DNA of 64,000 bases from Smittia aterrima (taxonomy: Eukaryota > Arthropoda > Insecta > Diptera > Chironomidae), in NCBI GenBank assembly GCA_033063855.1, contig CP093831.1, positions 18,600,001 through 18,664,000 of the forward strand, in the 5' to 3' direction. The notes beneath the pieces were generated by a model that saw only the letters and a list, made by a program, of their open reading frames with translations, was not told where the DNA came from and made no database searches. Position numbers and translations under genes: made by a program. Positions 11,955-23,036 of the stretch are shown piece by piece. Numbering within the stretch: position 1 is the first letter of the stretch; every line of letters begins with the position of its first letter.

Positions 11955-14900
11955 TCATTTCTCGTTTGACAGCAATGGGAACTGATCCTGCTCAATTGGT
12001 TTCTTCAGCCAATTCCCTAATTCTTCGCGATGAAAAGCAGCGATAAGTTCAAGCTTCGCATTCTGAAAGATATCAATGTAAGTTGAAAGAATTTTCTGTA
12101 TTTATTTATTATCTCACCTGGTAGTCAATTGCGGCTGACTTCTCTTCCGCGTAATCCTTTTCAATTGGCCGATTGCCAATTCCTGGCAAATGATTTGTAA
12201 CTCGACCAAAGCGTCGGAACATACTTTGTTTTGTTAGCCTCGAGTATTTATTGCAGACTGTTTTACCAGTGAAGCTATTAATGATCTCCACTTTATCTAA
12301 GGAAGAATCTTGATTAATTCAACTCATCGTACTTAAGAACTCTTGAAATTCACCATTGACTTTTGAGACTACCCAATTGACAGAATAATTAGGCGGCTTC
12401 AGTTGACAACGAGCTTCTGAAGATGTGACTAGAGCAAGTTTTGGAATGTTGAGACGATAAGGCGGCGGAAGACCTTGAATTGATTTCTCAAGACGGCCAG
12501 CAATTGCCCTAAAATAATATAATCGATTGAGTGAAAGAAAGAAATCGAAGGTTAGCTAAGATAGAGAAAAGAAAGCGAATGTTTTGCGTACCGGTACATG
12601 TGATTCGGATGAAGCAACGATCCTAAAACAATGGAGTGCAGATAAATTGGTTGCACAATGGAAGAAAGGAGTGCGCCTTGCAAGCCCAGCACATTCCATC
12701 GAGCAATTTTATCTGAACAAGACATTGTCAAAAGACGTTGACCCTAAGAAAAGGATGCGTTAGTCAATAAAAGTGTCTTTAGTTTACAACATCAAGAGAA
12801 TTATTCAGTAATGCTTACATTTAAAACGCCATCCCAAGTTTGTATTCCATCACAGTTCTTCACAGGAATCGTTCCCTCACCAGACTCCACCTTTGTTCGT
12901 AGTTGACCTCGTGCCTTTCTGTTTGGATGCTTGTCTAATGCCTGATCATTCTCGTGAGGAGAGAACACACGAGCATCGCCACATGGGGCAGTGTTGATGT
13001 AGAGATGAAATTGTATATTGTCTTTTAAACGATATAGCGGACAGTTGACCGTCGGTTTGATAAACACTGACTCTCTAGCTGTCTCTGGCTTAAAATGAAG
13101 CTCCAATTGATCGTAGATATAATTGATGAAGCATCTTCTTGCAACGATCTCAGCATGTGAGTCGTTTACAGCAAGTCCGTGCTCACTGATATATTCGCCA
13201 CTGATACACTTCGTTCCGGTCGTCACAGCAATAACTTTCGCTGTTTTAATGTCACTGCCATAAGTGAGAACAATGCCCGCGAGTACCTTGCGTCGAGCGT
13301 ACACCTCGTTACCGACCATCAACTCTTCATATTTGGTTGATACCAAACGCCCAATCACATCGGCGAATGTTTGAGGCAACTCGACGTTCTGATTAATCTT
13401 TTTAGGTTCACTGCTGTTGACATCATCACTCGAATCAGTCTCCATTGCATTTCCTGGTATGAGCAAACCCTTCTGATTCAAGGGACTAAAGGAAATATCA
13501 CAGAGCGAAGCGAGAGCCGCTTTTGCCGCTGCGTTCTTTGAGAGCTTTTTCGATGGACCTGAAGTTGAATAAAGATGATCAATAAAGCGCTTAAGGATTC
13601 CTATTATATCTAGTTGACAACATACCAGTTCCTTCGAAGTTACATCCATTAACTGTCACTTGAGTCTTGAACTTTGCATGTTGAGGTCCAATCGTCTGCG
13701 TGCAACTAAAGCTAATGTCGGTGAATAATTCATAGAGGAGCATAACGGGACCTTTCTCCGTCATTATTTTGTTTTGACTATTCGCCGTAATTATCGATTT
13801 GCTGATCTCTATGATGATGTCGGTGAATTGGAAATGGATAGAAAATGCAAATTAGTCGAGGCATGATTAATTGCAACGTATGATTAAACACAAAACAGTT
13901 TGCCAAAAAAAAAACAAAGAGAATCATACAGTTTCAGTTCAGGCATCGGGAAACTCAAATTCATGCGCGGATCACGTTGAGAACATAAATAATATTGTCT
14001 TCTTTCTTGATTTTGTCTACACGTTCGCGGTGAAGGCGAAACTAGTGAAAGAATTTTGAGTTTTCCGATCCTTGACTATTTTGAATATATATTTATAGAA
14101 TTTTAGTATATTCAATGTGTGTATAGATTGTATAATGGGGAGGAATGGAATGGGTATGAACTGGTTGAGGTAGCAGAAAAGGAAGCATAATTTAAAAGAA
14201 ATCTTCTTGTGTACATTGTGTCGAGAACGAAAGAATGGAAGGACAACTACGAATATAGATGACGAGAATCAAGAACTCATGTGATTAAACCATGCGCAAT
14301 TGGACGGATCTGTTGTTCCGAGTTGTGACAGGAGAAGGTTTCTCATTAATAATGTCACGCTTCATTTTGTATCATCAGCATGAATGTTAATAATGATCTT
14401 TCTTTTCCTTTTGTGTTAATGTTGTGAGAATGAGAATGACATGATCGATTCAATTAAACATCTTTTCAACATTAAATCATCTCAAGCTAGATTCTATGAC
14501 CACTAAGCACACACTTCTATACGGGGGGTTGTTTAATGATTAAAGGAGAGAAACAGAAATAAACAGAGGGACAACTTATGATGTAAACATAAAAATGATA
14601 AGACTAAAATAAATACTTGCTTTTAAGTCGATTGACCCATGCAATGTTTTGATTTTCTGTATTGGATTTTAAACATTCTAAACTTTGTTGAATTTTTTTA
14701 ACTAAATTTTCATCCGCTAAAGTGTTGGTCTGATTGTTTATCGAATTACTGACTGTGTCAATTATTTTAATGCTATTAGAACTTAAAATACCAGTATTCT
14801 CAATGTGCTCATCGCTCGTAAAATCAAGATTGTTATTTAAATTTGAGCTGATGCCTGATAATGAATTGGACGATAAACGACTATTAATACCAATGACACC

Positions 14901-15507
14901 ATTCTTGATTTGTTGATCTTTGAATTGAATGAAGTCGCGCAGAGCGCTACTCGCGGCATCAATGCGAGCCAATTTCTTTGATTTTCCCTGACCAACATAC
15001 TTTTGTCCATCCACCTAAGCGAGAGACGAAAATAAACATTCGACACGGTTGTGCTGATAATGAAAACGTATCAACTCACCATAACAGACATGGTGAAGAC
15101 AGGAGCATGATAAGGACCTTCCTGCGATTCCAATTCGTAGACCAGGTTCTTCTTCAATTCATTGAGTATTGCTACAGCATTCTTTGGTTGAGGCTCTTGA
15201 TTCGAGGCTCCCGAACCATTTCCTTTGCGGCGCTTGCGAGATGAAGCTGCAAACAAAGACACGAATATTGTTTAAAAGGAGCAGCAAAAAAAGTGCACAA
15301 CGGTAATCAAAGTTGTTGACCCAAAAATAAATCGATGCTCTAGAGAAATCGGAAGAATAATTGAGAATGCTTCGTACTTTTGAATGAAGAGTCTCCGGAT
15401 CTTTTTTTACTAGCTGGTGGTGTTGTGGATGGATTTATGTTTCCATTGATGACTGGTTCACTCAGCATACGCTCTATGCCGTTTTCCGACTTCATCTGCA
15501 TCGTCAT
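11955..15507 (-). CDS. Adar: Adar: double-stranded-RNA adenosine deaminase, 734 aa, nine coding exons
   Basis: Converts adenosine to inosine in double-stranded RNA in the nucleus. Exons (minus strand): 15507-15378, 15246-15080, 15014-14617, 13801-13626, 13558-12819, 12743-12592, 12508-12354, 12296-12118, 12062-11955. All phases agree and total 735 codons with the stop. Order: basic stretch SSRKRRKG (residues 45-52), dsRBD1 (about 64-128, ending GKSKKLARIDAASSALRDFI), Ser/Asn-rich linker with NLDFTSDEHIEN, dsRBD2 (about 249-310), deaminase domain to the C-terminus. Zinc and catalytic residues are present: His425 and Glu427 (NDSHAEIV), Cys483 (APCGDAR) and Cys546 (TMSCSDK); Glu518 in SGEGT is the base-flipping residue. 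It ends LKKPIEQDQF plus a short tail, as in Drosophila Adar. The exon 7-8 junction (donor G|GTGAAT) is the least certain and adds about two residues relative to known family members. Introns are 55-131 bp except intron 3 (815 bp), between the two dsRBDs. Confidence 0.95.
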
Positions 15508-16152
15508 GACGATTTATTGAAGTTCCAAGCAACGCGACAGGAGTATATTGCGAAAAAAAAGGACAATGGGGAAAAAATCAATAAACACAAAAAAACTTCC
15601 TTCAAGACAATCGATAAAAAGAAATTGCGAATTAGGTAATTAAATCCATTTGTCTTCAATTGTTAAAAGAGTCACAAGTTCACTAACGCTTCTAGCACTT
15701 GATTTCCTTAAACTAAGGAAACTCTTTTACTGATTTACTGCATTTAAAATATTATTTTCCGTCTACTCTTTTTCCCAGTTGGTCACACTTTTCCCCACTT
15801 AGGTCCAAAGCACTTTTTTTGTATAGAAATTTGGATTGGGCCATAAATTAATTTTGGTCTATGAGTTTAAAAAAGATTTATATTATGTATCTAATTTTTT
15901 TTCAATATTTTAATGAATCATTTGAATAAATTTTTTTTTGAAATATTCAAAGCTTACCTTTGCATTGCAAAAAAGTGACGACGGGTTGTGAGAGGTGGCA
16001 CTTTCGTCCCGATCAATTCATTTTATGTGAGTTTTATACGATTTTCTTCTTTTGAAATTATACGAGATATTTATACTTTTACTGAATTGTCAACGGTGGA
16101 AAGTTATTTTTACTATTTTTTGATACAAATAAACAAGAAACAAGCGAAATCA
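15508..16152. promoter_or_regulatory. Shared upstream region of Adar (-) and TPX2-like (+)
   Basis: The 645 bp between two divergent start codons must hold both 5' UTRs and both promoters unless further leader exons exist. No clear TATA box for either gene stands out. A bidirectional promoter is inferred from the spacing. Confidence 0.5.
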
Positions 16153-17536
16153 ATGACGGAATACAATTGGGATACGATCGATGTCGGAAGACCAGAGCTC
16201 AATAGCTCACAGAATTTCTTCAGTAAGTTCGGAAATATTTACTTTAGAATATTTTACTAAATAAATTCTACTTTAGGCAAACGTCATATCCTGCATGAGA
16301 AACTAGAAAAGCAGAATGAACAAGCGTCGAAGAGTAAGTTGTTTACATAGAAATGATAATAACAACCATTCTAAACTTTAGTCTAAACTTTAATAGTTCA
16401 ACATCAGAAGCCATTCAAGCCAGTGTTGAAGAAAAAAATTGAACAAAAAGTCGTTGCTCCGAATTCAGGTAAAACACTTTCGTCCTAATCTTGATAAACA
16501 CTTTTTTTTCGTGTCCACAAAGCGTTTTATTCGAATATGATTTGCATATCATTCCGGTTAACACTTCTCGACCCAATTCATTTTCTCGCGCTGTCGATTA
16601 ATTGATTTTTTCCTGTTTATTTTCATTTTGCAATCCTCTTTAGTTACCACGAATACGGACAAGGAAAATGTTTCCGTCAACTGCAAAGCCATAATAGCAA
16701 TTTCAATGGTTACAAAGCCAGCAGCAAGTTTCTCAAGCAAACCTTCACTTCTGAAGAGCGTCTTGAAGAAGTCAGAATCAGTTTCGCAAAAGCCATTGTC
16801 GACAGTTCAAGTCAAACAAAAACAGCAGACTTCTAATCATTCAAATAAAATTGAAGAAAAGAAAAAGTCTCAAACAGCAATGAATCCAAAAAACCTTGTG
16901 TCCAAGGCCAATAATATTGGTCAACGACAATTTGACTATGCTGAGAAAATTCATAAGCATAAAGAGGAGCTCGCAAGAAAGTTAAAGGAGCAGGAGGACA
17001 AAGAGCTAAAGTTTAATTTCCACGCTAATCCAGCTCCGAAATTCAAGAAAGTGCGGTTGGCTCATAAACAAACTTCAGTTGATGAGAAGAAAATCTCGAA
17101 AGGTCCTCAAATGACAAAGCAAAACTCATTGCCTCAGATTTCCATGTTGCGAGTTCACAAAATGGAAAATATTGTGCCCAGCTGTGGAGATCCCGACCGA
17201 TTGAAGTTCATGAATGAGAAGAAGAAACGTTTACTTCAAAAATACCAGGAAACGCAAATTCAGTTTAAAGCAAAGCCTGCTGACGTCTTGAAGAAGCAAC
17301 CTTTCCAACCAGTCCATAATCATGTTAAAACAGTCAGTGCAAAGCCATTTAAACTTCAGTTGACAGAAAGACTGTTAATCAGATCCGAGTTCGACAAGAA
17401 GCTCACCGAGTCCAACGCTATTCGCAAAAAGCAAGAAGAGACTCGTCAACGCATGCAAGATTTGCAATTTCGAAAGGTGATGCGTCAGAAGACAGAATTC
17501 AGAGCTCGAGCTAATCCATTCAGCAACCAACATTGA
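16153..17536 (+). CDS. TPX2/Mei-38-like microtubule-associated protein, 363 aa, four exons
   Basis: Exons 16153-16222, 16277-16333, 16397-16468 and 16644-17536 join in frame with consensus donors (GTAAGT, GTAAGT, GTAAAA). The protein is very basic and lysine-rich. Residues about 187-202 carry the TPX2-type motif FNFHANPAPKF. Residues about 300-358 form a TPX2 C-terminal (microtubule-targeting) domain beginning KPFKLQLTERLL with a long charged helix. TPX2 proteins promote microtubule nucleation and spindle assembly. The Drosophila homologue Mei-38 is a short version lacking most of the vertebrate Aurora-A and kinesin-5 binding regions, and this length fits that. The N-terminus (MTEYNWDTIDVG) has an aromatic/acidic flavour but is not a clear Aurora-binding motif. 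It is head-to-head with Adar and convergent with Rft1. Orthology to mei-38 is likely but not proven. Confidence 0.85.
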
Positions 17537-17615
17537 AATGGTGAAGTTACTTGTGGAATTTAACATCTTTAACCATTCAAGCAAAATACATTCTATTAAC
17601 CATTTGTTACGGTAA

Positions 17616-17621
17616 AATAAA
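17616..17621 (+). terminator. Polyadenylation signal of TPX2-like gene
   Basis: AATAAA, 80 bp after the stop codon and upstream of the convergent Rft1 3' end. Confidence 0.6.
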
Positions 17622-17654
17622 ATTTAGATCACTAAAAAAGGTTATTTTTAGAGT

Positions 17655-17660
17655 TTTAAT
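17655..17660 (-). terminator. Possible variant polyadenylation signal of Rft1
   Basis: ATTAAA on the minus strand, about 130 bp past the Rft1 stop. No AATAAA is found on this strand between the two genes. If it is used, the Rft1 transcript overlaps or nearly abuts the TPX2-like transcript tail-to-tail. Confidence 0.3.
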
Positions 17661-17739
17661 AATAAAATGTTTCTTTGATGAGTCTTTTCATGAAATTTAC
17701 AGTAAAACAGCCTGATTTGGAATCTTTGGTGTCGTAAAA

Positions 17740-17760
17740 ATACTATTTTCAAAATAGTAT
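17740..17760. other. Perfect 10-bp inverted repeat between convergent genes
   Basis: ATACTATTTT, one base, AAAATAGTAT: a perfect hairpin-forming palindrome 29 bp past the Rft1 stop codon and about 200 bp past the TPX2-like stop. Confidence 0.6.
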
Positions 17761-17788
17761 AGTCAATACACTGAATTAAGTTTAGAAT

Positions 17789-19912
17789 TTATCTGTTTTT
17801 AAACTTTTGATAAGCTAGACGCACTAGATTCTTATTCTCATATGCCCATGCAAGCAACGTAAAACAAGTGAAGATTCCTCCAATAAGAATGTGATACAGC
17901 ATTGAACGTGGAAGAAATCGGTGCTGAGGATAAGAAAAGTTAGAAAACAATTATATTTTATTTAATTATTTTACCTCTGAAGTTTTGCACGCTATTCCGG
18001 ACACAATCAGGACTGTGATGAATAATTTACCAGGAAAAAAACCTTCAAGTGGACTTTCTGCTATATTTTTGTATTGCTTCGCAATGTAAAATAAGCTGTA
18101 TGAAATTCTGAAAGCCATGTTGCAGCAATTGGCAAGAATAAATCCAACGGGTCCAAAAATATTCGTCAGTTGATAGGAGAGGAGGAGAAAAGTTACAGAG
18201 AAGATAGCCATGAAGTAGTTGTAAGTGTCAATTTGTTTTCTCGTGTTAGTTGCAAACATGTAACCTTCAGTAATTCCATTTACCGCTAACAGGATGATGG
18301 CAAATGAATGCCATCGTAGAAGTAATTCCGGAAGTCCACCAAAGACGAATTCTTTTCCACCGTAGAGAAGTAGAAGTGTCCCAGCATAAGATTGCCCGAA
18401 TGTGAATCCAATGAGGCCAATCGAAGTAACACATTTGCAAACGATTTTTAAAACGTTGCTGGCTTCACTAACCTTCTCTTTTGCCTGTTCCTTAAGAGGA
18501 AGTTCACGAGTAATTGTTTGCGTGAAGTAGAAGAAGCTACTATCCTCAATTGGTCGGAAAATAAATCTAGCCGCGAGGCTTCCCATGTTGTTGACAACAT
18601 CATACGTTGCTTGTTGACTGAAGTTGAGAACTGGACTTACAGACATCACATACCGTTCACCTTCTGTCAGTATTTGCTTTAAAGCACCTTGTTTGATAAA
18701 ACTAAAAACTAACTTGTTGAGATCGGAATTAAAAATGCTTTCCTGAAATGATAAAAAAAGTTGTTGTTGGAACATTGGTTTAAATTTTCATTACTCACCC
18801 GATTTTTTAAAACTAAAGGAATCATTTCATCCACCGACTTAAAGGGAAAATCATTCATGTTGTCGTAATGTGGACCATACTCCTGGATCGCTTTCTTCTT
18901 GTCGTTATCGTTTTTCTTTAAGTAGTCGCTGTAATTTTTTAAGCGTTTAATGTAGATGTAGAAGAAGCCGTAATTGCCAATGACAATTGTAAGGGCACTT
19001 GCAAATTGTGCGATACCAAAAGCATAAATGGCAATGCTTTTATCATTCATGACCAAACAAATGAACACTGAAGACCGTATAAAGATGTGAAGTGTATCGA
19101 GAATCACTTTAAGCTTAACAAAGCAAAAGACTTGTCCAACGAACGATGGTGCTTCTGCTGTGAGTTCAACAATGCAGGATAATATCATAGAGTAACAGCC
19201 AAATTTGTATGCGTTATAAGCGTTCTCGTTCACTGGCGATAGAACATTCAGCCAAATGTAAACGCAAGGAATTGAAAGAATACAGCACATCGGAACCGTG
19301 ATCCACATTTGGTTGATAAGCTGTGCCCAAGTACATTTGTTGCGTTGGGTCGTTGAACTCAGAGCGGCTCGAGTAATTGATTCTTTCGAGAAGAAGAGAA
19401 GTGTACTTTCAAGCAGTAAAAGTCTCACGTTCATAATTCCTAGGACTTCGCTCTCGACGTTTCGTAAAATAAATGCATTTATCGCGAAGGTAATTAAGCG
19501 ACAGAAGATCTAGAACGAAATGAACAAATCGTAAAGGTAATTTATGTTGGCGATAAAATATTGCGTGGGTGGCATGATTAAGATTTTCTCTCGTAGAAGA
19601 AGAAAAATAAATCAGCTGTTGGGAAATGTCTCTGCTTGCACTTCAAGGTCGGATCTTCGTGAAATCGCGAAAAAGTAAACATTTTCATTCATAAAACGTG
19701 ACCATGAAAAAAATAAATAAATGCCGTAGGTCATTTTTATGTGAAGCTCTCAGGACTCACGAGAAAAGCTAAATTTAGCTTTAAAGTTAGCCGAAAGTAT
19801 TGTTATTGAAATTTTCTCGCAAGCCTCAAACAAAATATTCCTAAAAACAAACCTGGAAGAATATGCTGAAGGAAGCATTAAGTACGCTTGATTGAAGAAT
19901 ATTTCTCGTCAT
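17789..19912 (-). CDS. Rft1: RFT1: ER membrane protein of dolichol-linked oligosaccharide synthesis, 557 aa
   Basis: Four exons, 19912-19853, 19509-18799, 18742-17975 and 17923-17789, all joined in phase 0, total 558 codons including the stop. The N-terminus (SSVLNASFSIFFQ, then RLITFAINAFILR and GIMNVRLLLLEST) and the VELTAEAPSFVGQ segment are characteristic of RFT1, a polytopic member of the MOP flippase-like superfamily. RFT1 is needed for N-glycosylation at the step where the Man5 lipid-linked oligosaccharide is presented in the ER lumen; whether it is itself the flippase is disputed. Many hydrophobic helices follow through the second half. Exon 1 holds only 20 codons and is separated by a 343-bp intron, so a simple ORF search would start this gene too late. 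The length is normal for the family. It is head-to-head with the Lifeguard-like gene. Confidence 0.94.
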
Positions 19913-20208
19913 CACGCCCGCTTATTGACCGGTTCTCCTTTAACTTGAATTAGAATCTAATTTTGAATTTACCGAAACTTATGACATCTAGCTTTGAACT
20001 TTTCTCAGGAAAAAGCGCCTTCATGATTAAACTACAATTCTCTACAAAAATTACACAAAAAAAATTTTTTTTTGAAGAAAAGCAATTGCGATTTAAATTT
20101 GAAACAGATCGGACGTGAAAAAAGGTTTTAGCTAATCACAAAAAGGTTCTAACAAGTTGTTGAACATTAAAATATAAGTTTAAAGGATTACAGTGAAAAT
20201 CAAGAATA
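19913..20208. promoter_or_regulatory. Shared upstream region of Rft1 (-) and Lifeguard-like (+)
   Basis: Only 296 bp separate the two start codons. Both promoters and leaders must lie here unless there are upstream non-coding exons. A long A/T run occurs at about 20050-20080. No clear TATA box stands out. Confidence 0.5.
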
Positions 20209-21443
20209 ATGTGTAAGTTAAAATAATTTCATGGAATGTTCACGAAACTTTCGGAATTTCGATAATGACTCAGTGAAAACAAACAAATAACTATAAATAC
20301 TTACTCACAACAGCTACTGACTACGGATGGAACACCGGATCAACTTGGGGCAATGATACCAAGAAGGGCGAATCGAATTTCATGCCAAATTTTTCATTCT
20401 CCAATGGAACAATTCGCAAGAATTTCGTGCAGAAAGTTTTCTCAATCGTTTCTGTGAGTATCAAGTTTAAGAAAACTCTCTTTTCACCTGAACAAACAAC
20501 AATGTCGTCCTCGAGTGAAAAATATTAGCATTACGTGTCTTTTTAAATATTTAATGGGAAAACCAACAACAACAAGAAAATCATCATTGCTATCTTTATC
20601 GTTTTAGGTTCAATTAGCGATTACTCTCGGATTCGTTGCACTCTTCACATTCCATCAAGGAGCACTCTTGTATGCATACAACAACCCATGGCTCCTCAAT
20701 CTTTCCATGATCTCAACATTAGGATTGACGCTTCTTCTAAGCTTCAGCCAAACAGCTCGTCGTCAAGCTCCCATGAACTTAATTCTTCTTGGAGCCTACA
20801 CACTGTCTCAAGCTTTCCTTGTGGGACTCATCTCAAGCCAATACCGTGTTGAAGAAGTTGTATATGCCGTCGGACTCACTTGTGCTATTGTTTTTGGATT
20901 GACAATCTACGCTACCACCACCAAATCGGATTTCACAATGTAAGAAAAACTTTCATCGCTCTTAACTCAGAAATGACGTGGGACCTAATATTTAATATTT
21001 AATGAATTAGGAAGGGAGGAATGATGGTTTCAATGATCATGGCCTTGTCCATTGGGAGTTTGGTCAGTATTTTCTATCGCGGAGAGTTCTTCAATTTCAT
21101 TCTTGCAGTTGGAGGAGCAGGCGCTTTCTCGATGTACATTGTAAGATAAATTAAATCTATCATTCTCGAATATTAGATTAATTTTTTTAATGAATTACAG
21201 GTCTATGATCTTCAAATGATAATGGGTGACAGAAAATTGAACATTTCACCGGAAGAATACATTTTTGCCGCTTTGAATCTTTATGTCGACATCATTCGCA
21301 TATTCATGGAACTTCTCAAGATCTTACGGGTAATTAAAAATATTGATTTCTCCTTTCAAACTAAATTTTAATCAAATTCTTCGTCCTTTCAGTACTTGAA
21401 CGAACAACAACAGAACCAACAAAACAAGAAAAAACGCAATTAA
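20209..21443 (+). CDS. Lifeguard/TMBIM (Bax inhibitor-1 superfamily) membrane protein, 261 aa
   Basis: Six coding exons: 20209-20212, 20314-20453, 20608-20939, 21011-21140, 21201-21329, 21393-21443. The first is just ATG plus one T before a GTAAGT donor. Joining it to the next exon gives MSTDYGWNTGSTWG and keeps frame; no other in-frame ATG precedes the conserved region. After a short hydrophilic N-terminus with the family signature IRKNFVQKVFSIVSVQL come about seven membrane segments. The C-terminal part carries the conserved SPEEYIFAALNLYVDII, with Asp205 (VYDLQ) and Asp232 as the di-aspartyl pair that senses pH and controls calcium leak in this superfamily. The tail is Gln/Asn/Lys-rich. 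Family members act at ER or Golgi membranes in calcium homeostasis and protection from cell death. It resembles the LFG1-3 (NMDA-receptor-associated-like) branch more than TMBIM4; exact orthology is not settled. Confidence 0.93.
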
Positions 21444-21558
21444 GAATCTTCAAGATCAGAATTTTATATTTTTTTGGAAAGGTGTTTTAAACATGATTAT
21501 TTCTTATTCAATATCTTGTTCAATGTTACACCCAGAAATTTATGTGGATTGGATGTTA

Positions 21559-21564
21559 AATAAA
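21559..21564 (+). terminator. Polyadenylation signal of Lifeguard-like gene
   Basis: AATAAA, 116 bp after the stop codon. Confidence 0.6.
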
Positions 21565-21797
21565 ATTTATTTGAAAATAATATCTTAATTTTCTACCCAG
21601 TGTGCAAACAAAAACATTCATTTTAAGACTGAAATCATTATGGAATTATTCAGTTTTTGTGAAGATCTTTAGAACACATTTCACTTCTCGAAACAGAACT
21701 TAGTCATCTCGCAAGACTTCTTTTTGGAACTATTTTTATTTTAGGAATTTACAATGGTCGCTTGAAATATATTCATTTACATATCAAATAAGAGTCT

Positions 21798-23001
21798 CAA
21801 GGGGCGGATAACTGCAGTAAAACTTGTCCCATAGTAAAGTGTTTTACTGTGATAGTAAAATGTTTTACTGTCACAGTAAAACCAAAAATCGACTTTACTA
21901 TGCAACTTTACTACCCTAGACTAACATCGTACCATAAACTCGGCACATTTTCAATGTTTTACCTGCAAAAATATTTGGGATGTCAAATCCTCAGTTTTTA
22001 AAGAAAATTAGAGATCTTAAACTTTCTTTAGTGGGCTCTACCACCCTAAAACAAAACAAAATAAATCTTGACTCAACCCGAACTTAAATTTTCTTACTTT
22101 ACCTTATCTGACCTTAAACCATCCAAACAAATCCATCCCAAGTCACAACAACAACTTTTCATTACTTTTATCTCATCAACTTGCTGTCTCATTTAAATGT
22201 TTATGTGAAACGCTGAAGAAATTTCAGTTTTTGTATGAAATTTTTCTTACCATCCACTGCACCCACCCAAATGATATGTCAATCGATCGGTCTTATTGAG
22301 ATACACAATCCATTAATACAACATGATCCAATTTTATTAACTGGAAAATGAGTTAAAAAGAAAAAATATTTCGAAAAATCATGTTTTTTGCGGCATTTTA
22401 CATTAAAATGAAAATTGCTGGAAAGTTAGCAAACAATATTTGTTAAAACTTTGCCATATGAAAGAGAGATAGATTTAAAACAGATTAAAGCAATAAAATT
22501 GAGTTTTGACATTCTGTTAAGTCCGCAAATTCCCTGTTTTTTGAAAAATTCCCAAAAATCTCGGTTTTTCAAATTTTTTTGTGAGGGAAAAGCTTTAATC
22601 GCAAATCTAAACATGCACAATCATAGTTTAGAAGTCTATTGAGATATTTTATCAAGGTCGAAAATTATCAAAAGAAAGCTGTGGGCCTCATATTTTACGA
22701 AAATTGCATTTTTGTGATTTTTCCGGAAAATGTAATATTTGACTTCAATTTGCCATGAAATGGGGGCGCGGGGAAAAAAACATACTACCTAGTTTTGTAG
22801 CCTAACCCATAAGGAAGAAAGTTGCTGTTTTTGATTAACTAAAGAACAGGGAAATTCCCACACATTCCCGATAATATTTGATGAAGTAGGAAAAAAAAAC
22901 TTTACTATGATAGTAAAGTGTTTTACTATGACAGTAAAATATTTTACTGCAACTTTACTATGATAGTAAAATACAGGTTTACTGCAGTTATCCGCCCCTT
23001 G
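21798..23001. mobile_element. Non-autonomous hAT-type DNA transposon, 1204 bp
   Basis: The ends are perfect 24-bp inverted repeats starting CAAGGGGCGGATAACTGC. The element is flanked by an exact 8-bp target duplication AAGAGTCT (21790-21797 and 23002-23009), the hallmark of hAT elements. Just inside both ends lie clusters of 19-bp near-palindromes, TTTTACTGTGATAGTAAAA and variants, at 21842-21860, 21863-21881, 22900-22918, 22921-22939 and 22953-22971; these are probably subterminal transposase-binding sites. The interior holds only short random ORFs and no transposase, so it would depend on an autonomous relative elsewhere. Confidence 0.9.
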
Positions 23002-23036
23002 AAGAGTCTTTATAAAATAAGCTGAAAATTTTGCTG

